Position numbers and translations under genes: made by a program
In this document: in pieces, positions 25,401 through 35,300 of the stretch
How positions within the stretch are numbered: the first letter of the stretch is position 1
Layout: every line of letters begins with the position of its first letter
Notes under the pieces: model-generated
Told to the model about the DNA's origin: nothing
What the model saw: only the letters and a program-made list of their open reading frames with translations
Database searches by the model: none
NCBI RefSeq assembly: GCF_003201355.1
Contig: NZ_QICL01000030.1
Coordinates: 1-60,123 of the forward strand
Direction: 5' to 3'
DNA length: 60,123 nt
Source: Indolivaga alginatilytica
Lineage (GTDB): Bacteria > Bacteroidota > Bacteroidia > Bacteroidales > Dysgonomonadaceae

Positions 25401-25599
25401 TTACAATAACCGAGACTCCAACAAGAGGCTCTTTGTTGGCAGCATCGGATATTTGCCCCGAAATAGAATTCTGCTGCCCTTGTGCATTTAAGGGTACAGA
25501 TAAGAGAATAGCCAAGAGCATCAGACATAAGAAAAAGACTCTTGAAGCATTCGATGCGGGAGTCTCGTCCTTGCATTTTAAAGAGGTTAATTTTTTCAT
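22468..25599 (-). CDS. susC: SusC/RagA TonB-dependent outer-membrane transporter
   Basis: 1043 aa. Order of parts: signal peptide (about 20-42), carboxypeptidase-D-like domain (ISGQISDAANKEPLVGVSVIVKGT, split over 46-70), TonB box region LEDVVVIGYG, plug domain with the family signature RGQRSVNGNNSPLIVLDGV, then a beta-barrel ending in YSFGINLTF with a terminal aromatic residue. It imports oligosaccharides through the outer membrane using TonB energy. It is the first gene of the susCD unit. The 265-bp region upstream (25600-25864) should hold its promoter. CAAAACTA at 25778-25785 reads as TAGTTTTG on the minus strand and is a candidate -7 box. Confidence 0.97.
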   Translation of the reverse strand: MKKLTSLKCKDETPASNASRVFFLCLMLLAILLSVPLNAQGQQNSISGQISDAANKEPLVGVSVIVKGTTTGILTDIDGKFSIAAPVGSTLVITYIGFVKQEIPITNRTPLNILLKEDSQLLEDVVVIGYGTTTRKNFTGSFTQVKMENSPLSLIPSPNALDALRGTVPGLTVGQQQGAGQSPDLQIRGQRSVNGNNSPLIVLDGVIFMGAMRDIDPSVIETMQVLKDATTIAAYGTRAANGVVMINTKRGKLGKPVISLHSSLAFSEMVNRPDLLSAENYIKKVNLLSGLAEDADPLTWMKYFERDNYLAGRTTDWMDEVSRTGMLQNYNLSISGATDKTNYFLSLTHDDQKGVLIGDDYSRQAFVARVETDITNWLKIGTAATYSFNNYSGATNYDIYQAIRLSPYGSVYRNDGSGLPEKYPVGEGIYRVNPLWNMNSNTIDDHDTFQTYRTEGFALVKCPWIDGLSYRFNYAYSNQYIERDYFTHEGNYVKEVTDYANEADRYLPTNTAAFLSSANGYSTRQRNTSWVMDNIVNYTKSIGKHLIDLTYVYTRDSYQYRSKKMSAKDFAALGNTNLGYNGLAFATTTNVNEIGSYKKNNIGYLGRLNYNYDSKYFVTASVRRDGASVFGVDKKWGSFPAIGIGWTASNESFLKKNATINYLKLKASWGKNGNQGLDSYKTLSEIALGQKAGYSYPFGNNSSVSWGQRLSSIGNTSLAWETTTAVNGGFEISLLNNRINVDVDAYKSKTEDQIFSRLIPVMGNGVTSMLATMGRVNNWGIEATLNTTNIKTKDLEWNTTLIYFLNRNKLVELYGDGKDDITNSLFLGKSLGAIYGYKIIGIVQEDDTEYIAANNAKPGDAKFANTDESEDGKISATDRSILGYKKENFRMSLGNTLRYKDFELYMLFTGIFGGGGYFQEVNYYAFATASDVVGDNTFNHAWWTAENRNNEYPRINYTDSRYRPLQSRTFVRLQDLSLSYTFRQPWVKKMKINSLKVYGAAKNVFTFSKWDGGDPETAQTLGTGYSYGYPLARTYSFGINLTF

Positions 25600-25823
25600 G
25601 ATATTAAAAAGTAAAGGATGAATATTAAGTAACTGCTAAAATTGACATTTAGGTTAAGAATGCATATTGACGTTATATATTAGTTGCCCGATAAGTAAAA
25701 ATGGCTCCTAGATATATTAGAGTAAAAAGGCTAATTTGTAAAGTGATTTCATTAAGTTATTTAAGGTTTATTTTTCTCAAAACTATGCATTTGATATTGT
25801 AACGACAGGTGAAATTCAGATCA

Positions 25824-25851
25824 AAGGAGTTGAATAATAATTCAACTCCTT
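25824..25851. terminator. Stem-loop between the GH154-like gene and susC
   Basis: Perfect 12-bp stem AAGGAGTTGAAT (25824-25835) and ATTCAACTCCTT (25840-25851) with AATA loop. The T run lies on the plus-strand side, but the hairpin is just downstream of the minus-strand gene ending at 25865. Confidence 0.65.
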
Positions 25852-25864
25852 CTTTTTATATTTA

Positions 25865-27085
25865 TTAAAATCCGATTGCATGATCTCTCGGAAAATCTTC
25901 TCCCGACCATGCTTTCTGTGCTGTCCATTCTTTGGCTGGGGTTGTCCAGAACGAGTGATTGGCAGGCAATCCCAATGGCAAAAAAGTAAGAGACGTAAGA
26001 TATAAGCTTCCATTATTAGTGTACCAGTCGGCAAGTTTAGGTTGATGACCTGCAAAGCCCAATTGAAGGAATCCTTTTTCATTGAAGTTTCCTTTTACTT
26101 CAAACATTCTTTTCATTACACTTGTCAAAGCATTTCGAACCTGGCCTTCGCTTAATTCTTCGGGCAATTGTTGCTTCAATGACAATAGGGCCAAAGGCTG
26201 GAAAACTCCCATACGGTAAGTCATCGATCTTCCAAACACAGGAAATGTAGCTTCGGGTGATATAAATCTTTCGAGAATAATTCCATATCGTTGCATACGT
26301 TTACGGGCTATATCCAAAGTCTCGGGTTTTACCATCCTTTTTTTGGCTACAAGTACTTCCAATACTTCTACATACATAGGTTGTATCACATAGCTGTTGT
26401 AATAATCGAATGCAAAATGCTCTCCATCGGCATACCATCCGTCACCTACATACCATTCTTCGATTTTGCGGATAGCACTGTGAATACGATACGCATCGTA
26501 TTGCTCATCAATTGACATGAGAAATGTTTCGATCATTGCCGAAAACAGTAACCAATTGGTATAGGGAGGATCTACCCAACGCAGTTTCTGAAACTCCTCA
26601 ACATACCGCTTTTTCGTCACCTCATCCAATGGATCCCACAATTGTTTGGGAGCTCTCAAAAAACTATTGGCAACATAAGCAGCATCTACAAGTGCCTGCC
26701 CCTCTTTATCCCATTGTAAATAATCGGGACTATCAGGATCTACTGCATGAGCATAACTTTTTAAAGCCCATTCAGTTAATTGTTTTCTTTGTTTACCTTC
26801 GGATGTATTATCTTCTGGCAGATTCAGCCAAGGAGCCAAACCGGCCATCAATCGACCAAAGGCTTCCATATAGGTAACTCTGGTACGGCGACCATCCCAA
26901 GTAGGGCTTACTTCCACCTGCATATTTTTCACAAGTTCGCCTCGGCTCATATTACTTAATACAGGCTCCGAAATTTTATAAAGCAAGTTTGCCCAATAAG
27001 TACGATCGGAGTCTTTTTCTGCTGCTTTTACCTGATAAGAGCAGTAAGTACACACTAAGAGTATTAAAATAAAGGTTCTTTTCAT
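25865..27085 (-). CDS. DUF2264 (GH154-type) beta-glucuronidase candidate
   Basis: 406 aa with a signal peptide (TFILILLVCTYCSYQVKA). The alpha/alpha-barrel DUF2264 signatures are visible: YMEAFGRLMAGLAPWLNLPE (about 72-91), AYVANSFLRAPKQLWDPL, TNWLLFSAMIETFLM and DGEHFAFDYYNSYVIQPMYVEV (split over about 220-241). From memory this family was placed in CAZy GH154 after the arabinogalactan enzyme BT3677, an exo-beta-glucuronidase. Here it would remove glucuronic acid from arabinogalactan side chains. It lies 46 bp downstream of the GH105 gene. The family assignment is firm; the activity is inferred. Confidence 0.8.
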   Translation of the reverse strand: MKRTFILILLVCTYCSYQVKAAEKDSDRTYWANLLYKISEPVLSNMSRGELVKNMQVEVSPTWDGRRTRVTYMEAFGRLMAGLAPWLNLPEDNTSEGKQRKQLTEWALKSYAHAVDPDSPDYLQWDKEGQALVDAAYVANSFLRAPKQLWDPLDEVTKKRYVEEFQKLRWVDPPYTNWLLFSAMIETFLMSIDEQYDAYRIHSAIRKIEEWYVGDGWYADGEHFAFDYYNSYVIQPMYVEVLEVLVAKKRMVKPETLDIARKRMQRYGIILERFISPEATFPVFGRSMTYRMGVFQPLALLSLKQQLPEELSEGQVRNALTSVMKRMFEVKGNFNEKGFLQLGFAGHQPKLADWYTNNGSLYLTSLTFLPLGLPANHSFWTTPAKEWTAQKAWSGEDFPRDHAIGF

Positions 27086-27131
27086 GGTAATTAGGTTTTG
27101 AGAGTTCTGTTAGATATTTAGGTATTGTCTT

Positions 27132-28289
27132 TTATTTCTTATCTACATATTTCGCCATTTCAGAGGCTGCCAGAAGAAATGCTCCGACACCGAAATCGGC
27201 AGTAGAGTTTACATCAACTACTTGCCCTGCTATGGCTTTCTCTCCAATAGGCTGTACATAGCCTACTCTGCCATCGGGTTGAAGTGCCGTTTCAGCCAAA
27301 TACTTCCAACTATTTTTCACAACAGGAGCATAAGTTGCTTCATCAAGAATTTTATTATTTATACCCCATAAGAAACCATATGTAAAGAAAGCAGTACCAC
27401 TGGTTTCGGGTCCCGGTGCATGCTGAGGATCAAGCATAGACCGTGTCCACGACCCATCCGTTTGTTGGCTGGCAGCAATTGCTTCTGCCATTTCTTTGTA
27501 AATCTTTATGTATTCGGCTCTATGTGCATTTGTTTCAGGTAAATCCTCTAACACTTTAGGCAGAGCAGCAAAAACCCACCCATTGCCTCTCGCCCAAAAA
27601 TCTTTCAAACCATTATCTGTTTTATGCTTAGGGTAAATGTATTTAGCATCTCTATAAAATAATTTGCTTTCCGAATCATACATCAGATCACGAGCGAATG
27701 AAAAGTATTCATATAATTTATCCAAGTACAATTCATTATTGGTAACCTTATAAAGCTTTGTCATTACGGGCATTGCCATATACAAGCCGTCTGCCCACCA
27801 CCAATAATCGTTATTGGGAGTCGACATCTGATATTCCATTACTTGTTTGGCTCTGGCTATTTTCTTTTCATCGGGATTCAAGTTGTACAAATCAATATAT
27901 ACTTGAAAACAAGTCTGAAAATCACCAAACAGAACGTACTCGTCACTCTCACCATAACTGTATTTCCATTTTGTACTATCATCCGATTGAGCGCCCATCC
28001 ATAAGTTATGTTCAGCCCATGCTTCAGAATAGGCTTTATAATCGTCTATATTGGTAACCCCATAAGCTGCCATATTACCGGTATGATAAGCTGCCCGATG
28101 CCAAAACGAATTTTCGTGATTAGGGTGAGTTACTTGCCAGTTTCCGTTTACTTTTTTGATGATCTCAATAACTTTTGTTTTCGACGGAAATTCTGATTCC
28201 GGCTGTTGATTAGTTTTACTCGCACACCCCATACAGGAGAAACCAATGAAAGGGATCAGGAATAAAAGAATTGTCTTTATTTTTTTCAT
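27132..28289 (-). CDS. GH105 unsaturated glucuronyl/galacturonyl hydrolase
   Basis: 385 aa lipoprotein (cysteine at 19 or 22 in GFSCMGCASK). The alpha6/alpha6-barrel of GH88/GH105 is recognisable: WHRAAYHTGNMAAY, YVLFGDFQTCFQVYIDLY, DYWWWADGLYMAMPVM with the probable general acid Asp167, FWARGNGWVFAALPKVL, and HAPGPETSGTAFFTYGFLWGI (split over about 300-320). The family hydrates the unsaturated uronic acid left by a lyase and so releases it. In this locus the lyase could be the BNR_4 propeller acting on a rhamnose-glucuronate cap. First gene of a minus-strand pair with the DUF2264 enzyme. Confidence 0.9.
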   Translation of the reverse strand: MKKIKTILLFLIPFIGFSCMGCASKTNQQPESEFPSKTKVIEIIKKVNGNWQVTHPNHENSFWHRAAYHTGNMAAYGVTNIDDYKAYSEAWAEHNLWMGAQSDDSTKWKYSYGESDEYVLFGDFQTCFQVYIDLYNLNPDEKKIARAKQVMEYQMSTPNNDYWWWADGLYMAMPVMTKLYKVTNNELYLDKLYEYFSFARDLMYDSESKLFYRDAKYIYPKHKTDNGLKDFWARGNGWVFAALPKVLEDLPETNAHRAEYIKIYKEMAEAIAASQQTDGSWTRSMLDPQHAPGPETSGTAFFTYGFLWGINNKILDEATYAPVVKNSWKYLAETALQPDGRVGYVQPIGEKAIAGQVVDVNSTADFGVGAFLLAASEMAKYVDKK

Positions 28290-28303
28290 ACTACCTATTT
28301 ATT

Positions 28304-28318
28304 AAGGTCACAGACCTT
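28304..28318. repeat. 15-bp palindrome AAGGTCTnAGACCTT family
   Basis: AAGGTCACAGACCTT, 15 bp upstream of the GH105 start. Related 15-mers occur in other gaps of the locus: AAGGTCTGAGCCCTT (16721-16735), AAGATCTGAGACCTT (18071-18085), AAGGTCTCAGACCAT (41818-41832) and AAGGTGTAAGACCTT (59152-59166). Each folds as a short hairpin with 5-7 bp arms. Confidence 0.55.
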
Positions 28319-28485
28319 TTTTATTACTAATATTAGAAAAGCTATAACCGAACAAATATTTTAATATGCGATTATCTTTTTACTGATGGCAAAGATGTGA
28401 AAGACGCTAATAACAGATAGTATACGAATAATTCAAAAGAGGAGTATAATTAATTCAAAGATGTAAATCTGGAATATTTATAAAC

Positions 28486-28516
28486 GAAAGCCCCACCATT
28501 TGATCTAGTGAGGCTT
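28486..28516 (-). terminator. Terminator of the large GH2 gene
   Basis: Stem AAAGCCCCAC (28486-28495) and GTGAGGCTTT (28507-28516), one mismatch, downstream of the GH2 stop at 28550 on the minus strand. The rest of the 260-bp gap holds only the 15-bp palindrome noted at 28304. Confidence 0.55.
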
Positions 28517-28549
28517 TTGTGAGGATAGAATTACTCGGGGCAGTAATTT

Positions 28550-31500
28550 TTATTTTATAATACTAATCGTATAGCTATACTGATACTCTTTATCTCTGAA
28601 ACGATATTCATCAAGAGGTTTTGCTCCCCATGAATTCAGTCCCGCAACACCACGCTGGAAGAGGTCTACACAAAGAACAACTTCTTCTCGAGGTAAAATG
28701 TCTGAAGCATGTTGCTGCTTTTTAGTCATTCCCGGATCAAGATCTTCGGGGCGATTATTTGTTGCACTCACCGATAAAGGTTGTGCTCCCTTCACTTGAA
28801 TACCATTGCCCGATTTGTCTTTCAAAGTCAACCAGCGAACATCGGTTTTATTGCCTCCTTCTTGTGGGCGGATATATGGGTGATACTGATCTTCTACAGC
28901 ACCATTCCAAACACCGATAAATGTATCCGCATTTCTGTCCACATAATTCTCCCATGGACCACGTCCGTACCAAGTAAAATCATTATACTCTTTAGGAAGG
29001 CTCATAAGCATACCGAAACGCATCATTTCGGGAAGCTCATCCGACAATGCTTTGTAACGTGCATTTGTTGTTAAGCTACCGTCTGTATTCACTGTATATG
29101 TAATATCGACTGTGGCTTCAATACCTCTAAGTTTCGCCTGATAATTAAAGGAAATTGCTCCTGCATTTTCCTGATAATTTTTATATGTATAGATAACGTT
29201 ATTTCCGGCAGCATCCCATACACGCAGTGCATATTGTTCCCATGACCCGAAATCATTGTCAATAGGAGCACGCCAGAAGTTCAAACGAGGAAGTTCGCGG
29301 AATACTCTTTTTCCGTCATTCTGTACTGAAAGAAGCGTTTTTCCATCTTTAGTCGAGAATTCATAACTAAGCGATCCCGATTTTACTGTTATTTTATCAT
29401 CGCCTTTCTCAATGTTCAGAGTACCCGAATAGTTGGTAGGGATAAAATATTTATTAGTATCAAAAGCAAATTCTTCTTTAGCCACTTCAAATCCCGCAGG
29501 AATAAATGGAGTTTCCTCTTTATTGTATGCAAATACCTGCAAATAATACTCTACTCCGGCTTCGGGGGTAATCGTCGGAATATTCAGTTTCACATCTTTT
29601 TTTGTATCGGCAGGAACTATTACATCAAAATTACCTTCGGTCGATACTTTGCCATTCTTAAGAAGTACCCATTTATAAGTATAGTTTTGATTGGTAAGAT
29701 CTGTAAATTTAAAATCATTAATTACAGTGATCACACCATTGTTCAGATCTTTTGCTTTAAACAAAATATTTTGATATACCTTCTTTACAATATGTGTATG
29801 AGGCAGATAATTCTGATCGGGACTAATAACACCATCTATACAGAAGTTACCGTCATTCATTTTATTGTATCCTTTCAGGTCGCCGCCATAAGCCCAATAA
29901 GGACGTCCTTGCTCATCCTGAGTTTTGTATCCATGATTGTACCACTCCCAGATGAAACCTCCCTGCATATTTTTACTGGTACGCATCAAATCCCAATACT
30001 CTTGAAAGTTACCCATACTATTACCCATAGCGTGAGCATATTCACACATAATATAAGGGCGACCCAAATCTTTGGCTGCATCTCTTTTCATTGATTCCCA
30101 AGAAGGGTACATAGGACAAATTATATCAGTGTTAGGGTCTCTCTGATATGCCTGCTCATACTGAACGGGGCGGCTCTTGTCTCTTTCCTTTGCCCACTTA
30201 TACATATCGAAGAAGGCTTTACCATTACTGGCTTCATTTCCTAACGACCAGAAAATAACGGACGGATGGTTTTTATCTCTTTCAACTGCACGAATAATTC
30301 TATCCATATGTGCATTCTTCCATTCGGGGAAGTTAGATACATTATCAGGACCATATCCTAAACCATGAGATTCCAGATTAGCCTCATCCACTAAGTAGAT
30401 ACCATACTGATCGCATAGCTCGTACCAAAGAGGCGGTTGAGGATAGTGAGATGTACGAACTGCATTAATATTAAGTTCTTTCATTAACTGAATATTACGC
30501 ATCATCACTTCACGAGTTACAACTTGTCCCGTCTGGGTATTGAATTCATGCAGATTCACACCTTTGAAATAAACCTTTTTACCATTCACAAATACTTGTC
30601 CATCCGTAATTTCGATTTTTCGGAATCCTATTTTATTGGAAGTAGACTCTATAACTTTGCCTTTGTTATCTTTCAGAGTTATCAGTAAAGTATATAAATT
30701 AGGAGTTTCAGCAGTCCATTTAAGAGGAGAGGATACTGTTCCTGTCACCGTAATTTCATATACGTTATCAGCAGGAATATTCGCTTTTTTAGTATTGTTG
30801 AATACCTTTTTGCCATTCTTATCGAGTATGGCTACTTCAATAATTTGATCTGCAACCGAATTGGTATAGTTTTTCAATACAAGATCAAGACTGAATAATC
30901 CGTTCTTATACGATTTATCCAAATCGGCATGAGCAAAAAAGTCAAGAATACGGGTCTGGTCTGTAGAATACAGATATACACTTCTGTTAATACCGCCTAG
31001 ACGCCACATATCCTGATCTTCGAGATACGAACCATCACTAAACTTATGAACTTCGCAAGCCAGCGTATTCTTTCCTTTGCGAATGTATTTGGTTATATCA
31101 AATTCGGCAGGGCTCTTTGCATTTTCAGTATAACCTACTTTCTCGCCATTTATCCATACGTACATAGAATTTGTTCCTCCTTCGAAATGGATAAACACCT
31201 TACGCCCATCCCAGTTTTCGGGAATATTGAATTCTCTGCGATATGCTCCTGACGGAGAATCTTCTCTATCGATATGAGGTGGTTTAGCTTTAAAACCAAA
31301 ACCTACATTTACATACATGGGAATACCATATCCATTAAACTCCCAATTAGCGGGAACTTTCATATCTGCCCATTTCGAGACATCGTAATTTTCTTTATAA
31401 AAATTAGCAGGTACTTCACTTATTTTGGGTACCCAATAGAATTTCCACACACCATCAAGCGACTGATAGTAAGGCGAAGTCTGGTACTCATTTTTCAGAG

Positions 31501-31654
31501 CCGAAGCTTCATCCGCAAACGGAAGGGATGTTACTCTTGTGTTTTCCTTATTTACGGCAAATACCTCCGGATTCTCCCAGTCAGGTATACTATTCTGGGC
31601 AAACAGATTGCCACAGACTACCGCAAATAAAAGCAGATAAATGTTTTTTTTCAT
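28550..31654 (-). CDS. GH2 beta-galactosidase, LacZ-type, exported
   Basis: 1034 aa with a signal peptide (MKKNIYLLLFAVVCGNLFAQ). Full LacZ layout: N-terminal sugar-binding domain, two Ig-like domains flanking a TIM barrel, then the beta-galactosidase small-chain domain (about 760-1030, with FNYQAKLRGIEATVDITY and WYGRGPWENYVDRN). The acid/base is near residue 473 in FWSLGNE and the nucleophile near 537 in IMCEYAHAMGNS. It removes beta-linked galactose, probably from beta-1,6-galactan side chains. Monocistronic, with its promoter in the 696-bp divergent region before the first HTCS. Confidence 0.94.
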   Translation of the reverse strand: MKKNIYLLLFAVVCGNLFAQNSIPDWENPEVFAVNKENTRVTSLPFADEASALKNEYQTSPYYQSLDGVWKFYWVPKISEVPANFYKENYDVSKWADMKVPANWEFNGYGIPMYVNVGFGFKAKPPHIDREDSPSGAYRREFNIPENWDGRKVFIHFEGGTNSMYVWINGEKVGYTENAKSPAEFDITKYIRKGKNTLACEVHKFSDGSYLEDQDMWRLGGINRSVYLYSTDQTRILDFFAHADLDKSYKNGLFSLDLVLKNYTNSVADQIIEVAILDKNGKKVFNNTKKANIPADNVYEITVTGTVSSPLKWTAETPNLYTLLITLKDNKGKVIESTSNKIGFRKIEITDGQVFVNGKKVYFKGVNLHEFNTQTGQVVTREVMMRNIQLMKELNINAVRTSHYPQPPLWYELCDQYGIYLVDEANLESHGLGYGPDNVSNFPEWKNAHMDRIIRAVERDKNHPSVIFWSLGNEASNGKAFFDMYKWAKERDKSRPVQYEQAYQRDPNTDIICPMYPSWESMKRDAAKDLGRPYIMCEYAHAMGNSMGNFQEYWDLMRTSKNMQGGFIWEWYNHGYKTQDEQGRPYWAYGGDLKGYNKMNDGNFCIDGVISPDQNYLPHTHIVKKVYQNILFKAKDLNNGVITVINDFKFTDLTNQNYTYKWVLLKNGKVSTEGNFDVIVPADTKKDVKLNIPTITPEAGVEYYLQVFAYNKEETPFIPAGFEVAKEEFAFDTNKYFIPTNYSGTLNIEKGDDKITVKSGSLSYEFSTKDGKTLLSVQNDGKRVFRELPRLNFWRAPIDNDFGSWEQYALRVWDAAGNNVIYTYKNYQENAGAISFNYQAKLRGIEATVDITYTVNTDGSLTTNARYKALSDELPEMMRFGMLMSLPKEYNDFTWYGRGPWENYVDRNADTFIGVWNGAVEDQYHPYIRPQEGGNKTDVRWLTLKDKSGNGIQVKGAQPLSVSATNNRPEDLDPGMTKKQQHASDILPREEVVLCVDLFQRGVAGLNSWGAKPLDEYRFRDKEYQYSYTISIIK

Positions 31655-31885
31655 GGTTTAATAATTTATTAGTATATAAAATTTATATGTATTCTGATGA
31701 TTAAGGTTTGCGTCACCGATTTTTTCGGCTTTAGATAACAAAAATAACACCTTAGTTTAATATTAAGGTAGACAAATCAGTCACAAGGAGTATAGAAAAT
31801 CATTAAAATAAGGCTTTTATTCTATAAAGGTCTATTTTTTTAGATTATCTACATATCTTTTCATGATATTAATTTCTAATAATAA

Positions 31886-31893
31886 TATATTTG
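31886..31893 (+). promoter_or_regulatory. Candidate -7 element in the HTCS leader region
   Basis: TATATTTG matches TAnnTTTG and would start a transcript about 450 nt before the HTCS gene, running through the AG repeat. A weaker match TCTATTTG stands at 32183-32190. Apart from these boxes and the AG tract, the gap 31655-32350 holds only unsupported short frames. Confidence 0.35.
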
Positions 31894-31999
31894 CATGATA
31901 TTATAGACTTCAAGACTATGACTAATACCTTTACCCATGCAAATATTACAGAATATCTAAGTTTTAACAATTTAGATTTGGCTATGTCTGCTGAAATAT

Positions 32000-32056
<57 letters not shown>

Positions 32057-32350
32057 GTAAAACAACCTGTTACCTATCCAAACAGTTTTCTTTCTTATTT
32101 AAGGAAAAATTTCCGAATAAAACAAGCCCCTTACACTATTTATTTCATCATATACACGTATCTATCAGATATGTGCATACTTCTATTTGCCGATACAGAT
32201 GCTTTTCTCAATAGCCAGAGATTATCTCCTGAAAACTATCTGCCATCACAGTTAGCTATTAATCAATATTCCGTATAAAAAATGCGCAGAAATTCCGTTC
32301 GATTGAAACCCCGATGCCATAACAAACCAAATCTAAAATACCAAAGTTAA

Positions 32351-35300
32351 ATGCTTACCTTAAATAAATATCTCTTTTTAATTCTTACATATTTTCTATT
32401 TGAAACTACCCTTGGTATATGTTCAAATCCTATTTCGATTAATCCTATTCCTGTAATAGCTCAATTTCCTTCAAATTCGGTACAACGGATTTTTCAGGAT
32501 AAAGACGGTTATATGTGGTTTGGTACATTAGACGGCTTATGTCGGTATGATGCATATAGACTGCTCACGTTCAGATCGAATCTCAATAATCCGAACTTAC
32601 TTACCAATAACGAAATTACATGTATCTCGGAAGATAAAAACAACAATCTTTGGGTGGGAACCAGAGAAGGTCTCAATATCTTAAACAGGGAAACCTTTAA
32701 GATTACACACTTAGCTGATCCCAATATCAGGAGACAGCACATAAGATCTATCTTAACCGCCAGCGATGGCACCATATGGGTTGGTCTCGGTAACGGTATT
32801 TACAGATACGATTCTGATTATAATATACTGAAAGTCTACCCTACAGGTACAAAAGAGAGTTCTTTACCTAATAATGGAATAAACTCTATCAGCGAAGATT
32901 CCGATGGAAATATATGGGTATTATTGTGGAGAGGCGGGCTGCACAAATACAATAAAACCGATGATACATTTATTCATTTCCCTTCTATTGGCACAATTGA
33001 TAATCCTTTCAGAATATTTCAGGATAATCACAAACAATATTGGATTTGCACATGGGGTGATGGGATTTTCAGGTTCGATCCTAATAAAATTGGTCAGAAT
33101 ATGTATTCCAGTCTGGAAATATACAATAAAGAACGCCAACAGCCCGAAGATACTTTTTTCAGTATTGTACAAGACAACTCGAACGGGTATATATGGGCAA
33201 TGTCTTTCTCGGGGCTATACGCTTTAGAATATTCTAACGACGGCTCAGTCAAACAAGCTGATATATCCTATCTTTTCAAAGAGACCAATAATATATTCAG
33301 TGAAATAATTAAAGACAGAAGCGGCAATCTTTGGATAGGTGCATTCAGTGAAGGAGCACTGACTATCAACTTTAATAAACCGGAGATCCAAAACTATCCT
33401 TTAAAAGCTATTACCAATAAGGTTAGAGTAGTACCCAATATTACATGTATTTATGAGGATAAAGACGGAGTAATGTGGATGAACCAAAATCGATTGGGAC
33501 TTAATCTTTATTATCCTCAGAAGGGAGATGTAAAACTAGCCGCTGATCTTCCTGCATTACGAAATATTCAAGGACTTAGAAATGCTGCTGCCATTAAAGG
33601 ATTCAGCTTTACCGATAATGTTTGGGTAGGCTTAGAGAATGAACCGGTTATATATGTACTAAACAGAAAAGAGGAATCTATTTCAATAGTCGACCAAATA
33701 GATCTTACTCTATATCAATCCAATCCCGGTACCCCCCGCATATTTTTTGAAGACAGAAACAGAAATATCTGGGTTGTTACTACAAGCGGTATATTTATAA
33801 AACCATATAATCAGGCGGAACTAAAACATATAAGCAGTTCGCTAGGAGCTATTACAGCTATAACAGAAGATAAAGACGGCTCTATATGGGTAAGCAGCGA
33901 AAACAGTGGTATCTACGAAATCACCTCTGACAGTAGAGATAATTTCAATAAATGGAATATAAAAAACTATACCGAAAAAACAGATAATCTGATTAGTGAC
34001 AATATTCAATCCCTATCTGCTGATAATCAAAATAAAATATGGATTGGGACAAAAGAAGGAAATATAGTACTATACGATAAGACTTTGAAAGTGTTTCAGG
34101 ACTATACCGAATCTTGCGGTATGTTCGGAGAAGCTATATTAGATATTGTAACAGACAGTTTCAACCGCATCTGGATATCAACCAATAAACGAATAACTGA
34201 ATATAATCCCGAAAATGGAGCTTCAAGAGATTATACCGTTTCAGACGGTTTACTCGTCAACTCATTCTTAAAGGGATCATATTTTAAGAACAGCTCAAAC
34301 AAGATATATTTTGGAGGTAACCGGGGAATCAGTTCTTTTACCTCTTCTGAAAAACTTTCGGGTAATCCCAAACCCTCTAAAGTCTTGATTACGGATGTTA
34401 AAATTCAGAACCAATCTATACTTCAAGGATTCTCCGGCTCGCAGTTTAATACCATATCTCAAACTCTGACGATTTATCCTGATGACCGAAATATAGAGAT
34501 TGATTTTTCGTCTCTTAACTACACATTTCCGGGAAAGATACAATATGCCTATAAACTCGAGGGTGTAGACGATGATTGGGTATATACGAGCAGCAATCGC
34601 CAGTTTGCTACATATAACCAACTGGCTAAAGGTTCTTATACATTTTATGTAAAAGCGACTGATGAAAACAGATTGTGGAGCAGTGAGGTAACCCAATTCA
34701 GAATACAAAAGCTGCCTGCTTTTTATGAAACATGGTGGGCATACCTCATTTATAGCACACTGTTTCTCATATGCCTTTATTCGGCTTTACGTATCGTTCA
34801 GAATCGTTTGAAATTACGTAATGAACTCAAAATAGCTCAGATAGAGAAAGAAAAATCAGAAGAACTGACTCAAACCAAGTTACGCTACTTCACCAACATT
34901 TCGCACGATTTTTTAACGCCATTAACTATTATATCTTGCTTGATTGATGATATAGAAAGCTCTTCAAAAAAGCAACTTCCTCAATATGGGATTATGAGAT
35001 CGAATGTAAACCGCTTGAAACGGCTGCTTCAACAAGTACTCGACTTCAGAAAAGTGGAAAGTGGAAATATGAAACTTAAAATAACGCATGGTGAGATAGT
35101 TGCATTCATTCAGGATGTTTGCTATACACATTTTTCTCCTTTGATTCAGAAAAAGAAGATCAATTTTACATTTGCGGCTGAATCGAAGCAAATACAGGCC
35201 TATTTTGATGCAGATAAAATAGATAAGGTTGTATTTAATCTACTCTCAAATGCATGTAAGTATACTCCGCAAGGTGGCGATATAAAAGTACATCTTCAAT

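Noticed and set aside
25136-25621. 161-aa plus-strand frame opposite susC
   Set aside because: It is the antisense shadow of the conserved SusC N-terminal and plug region.
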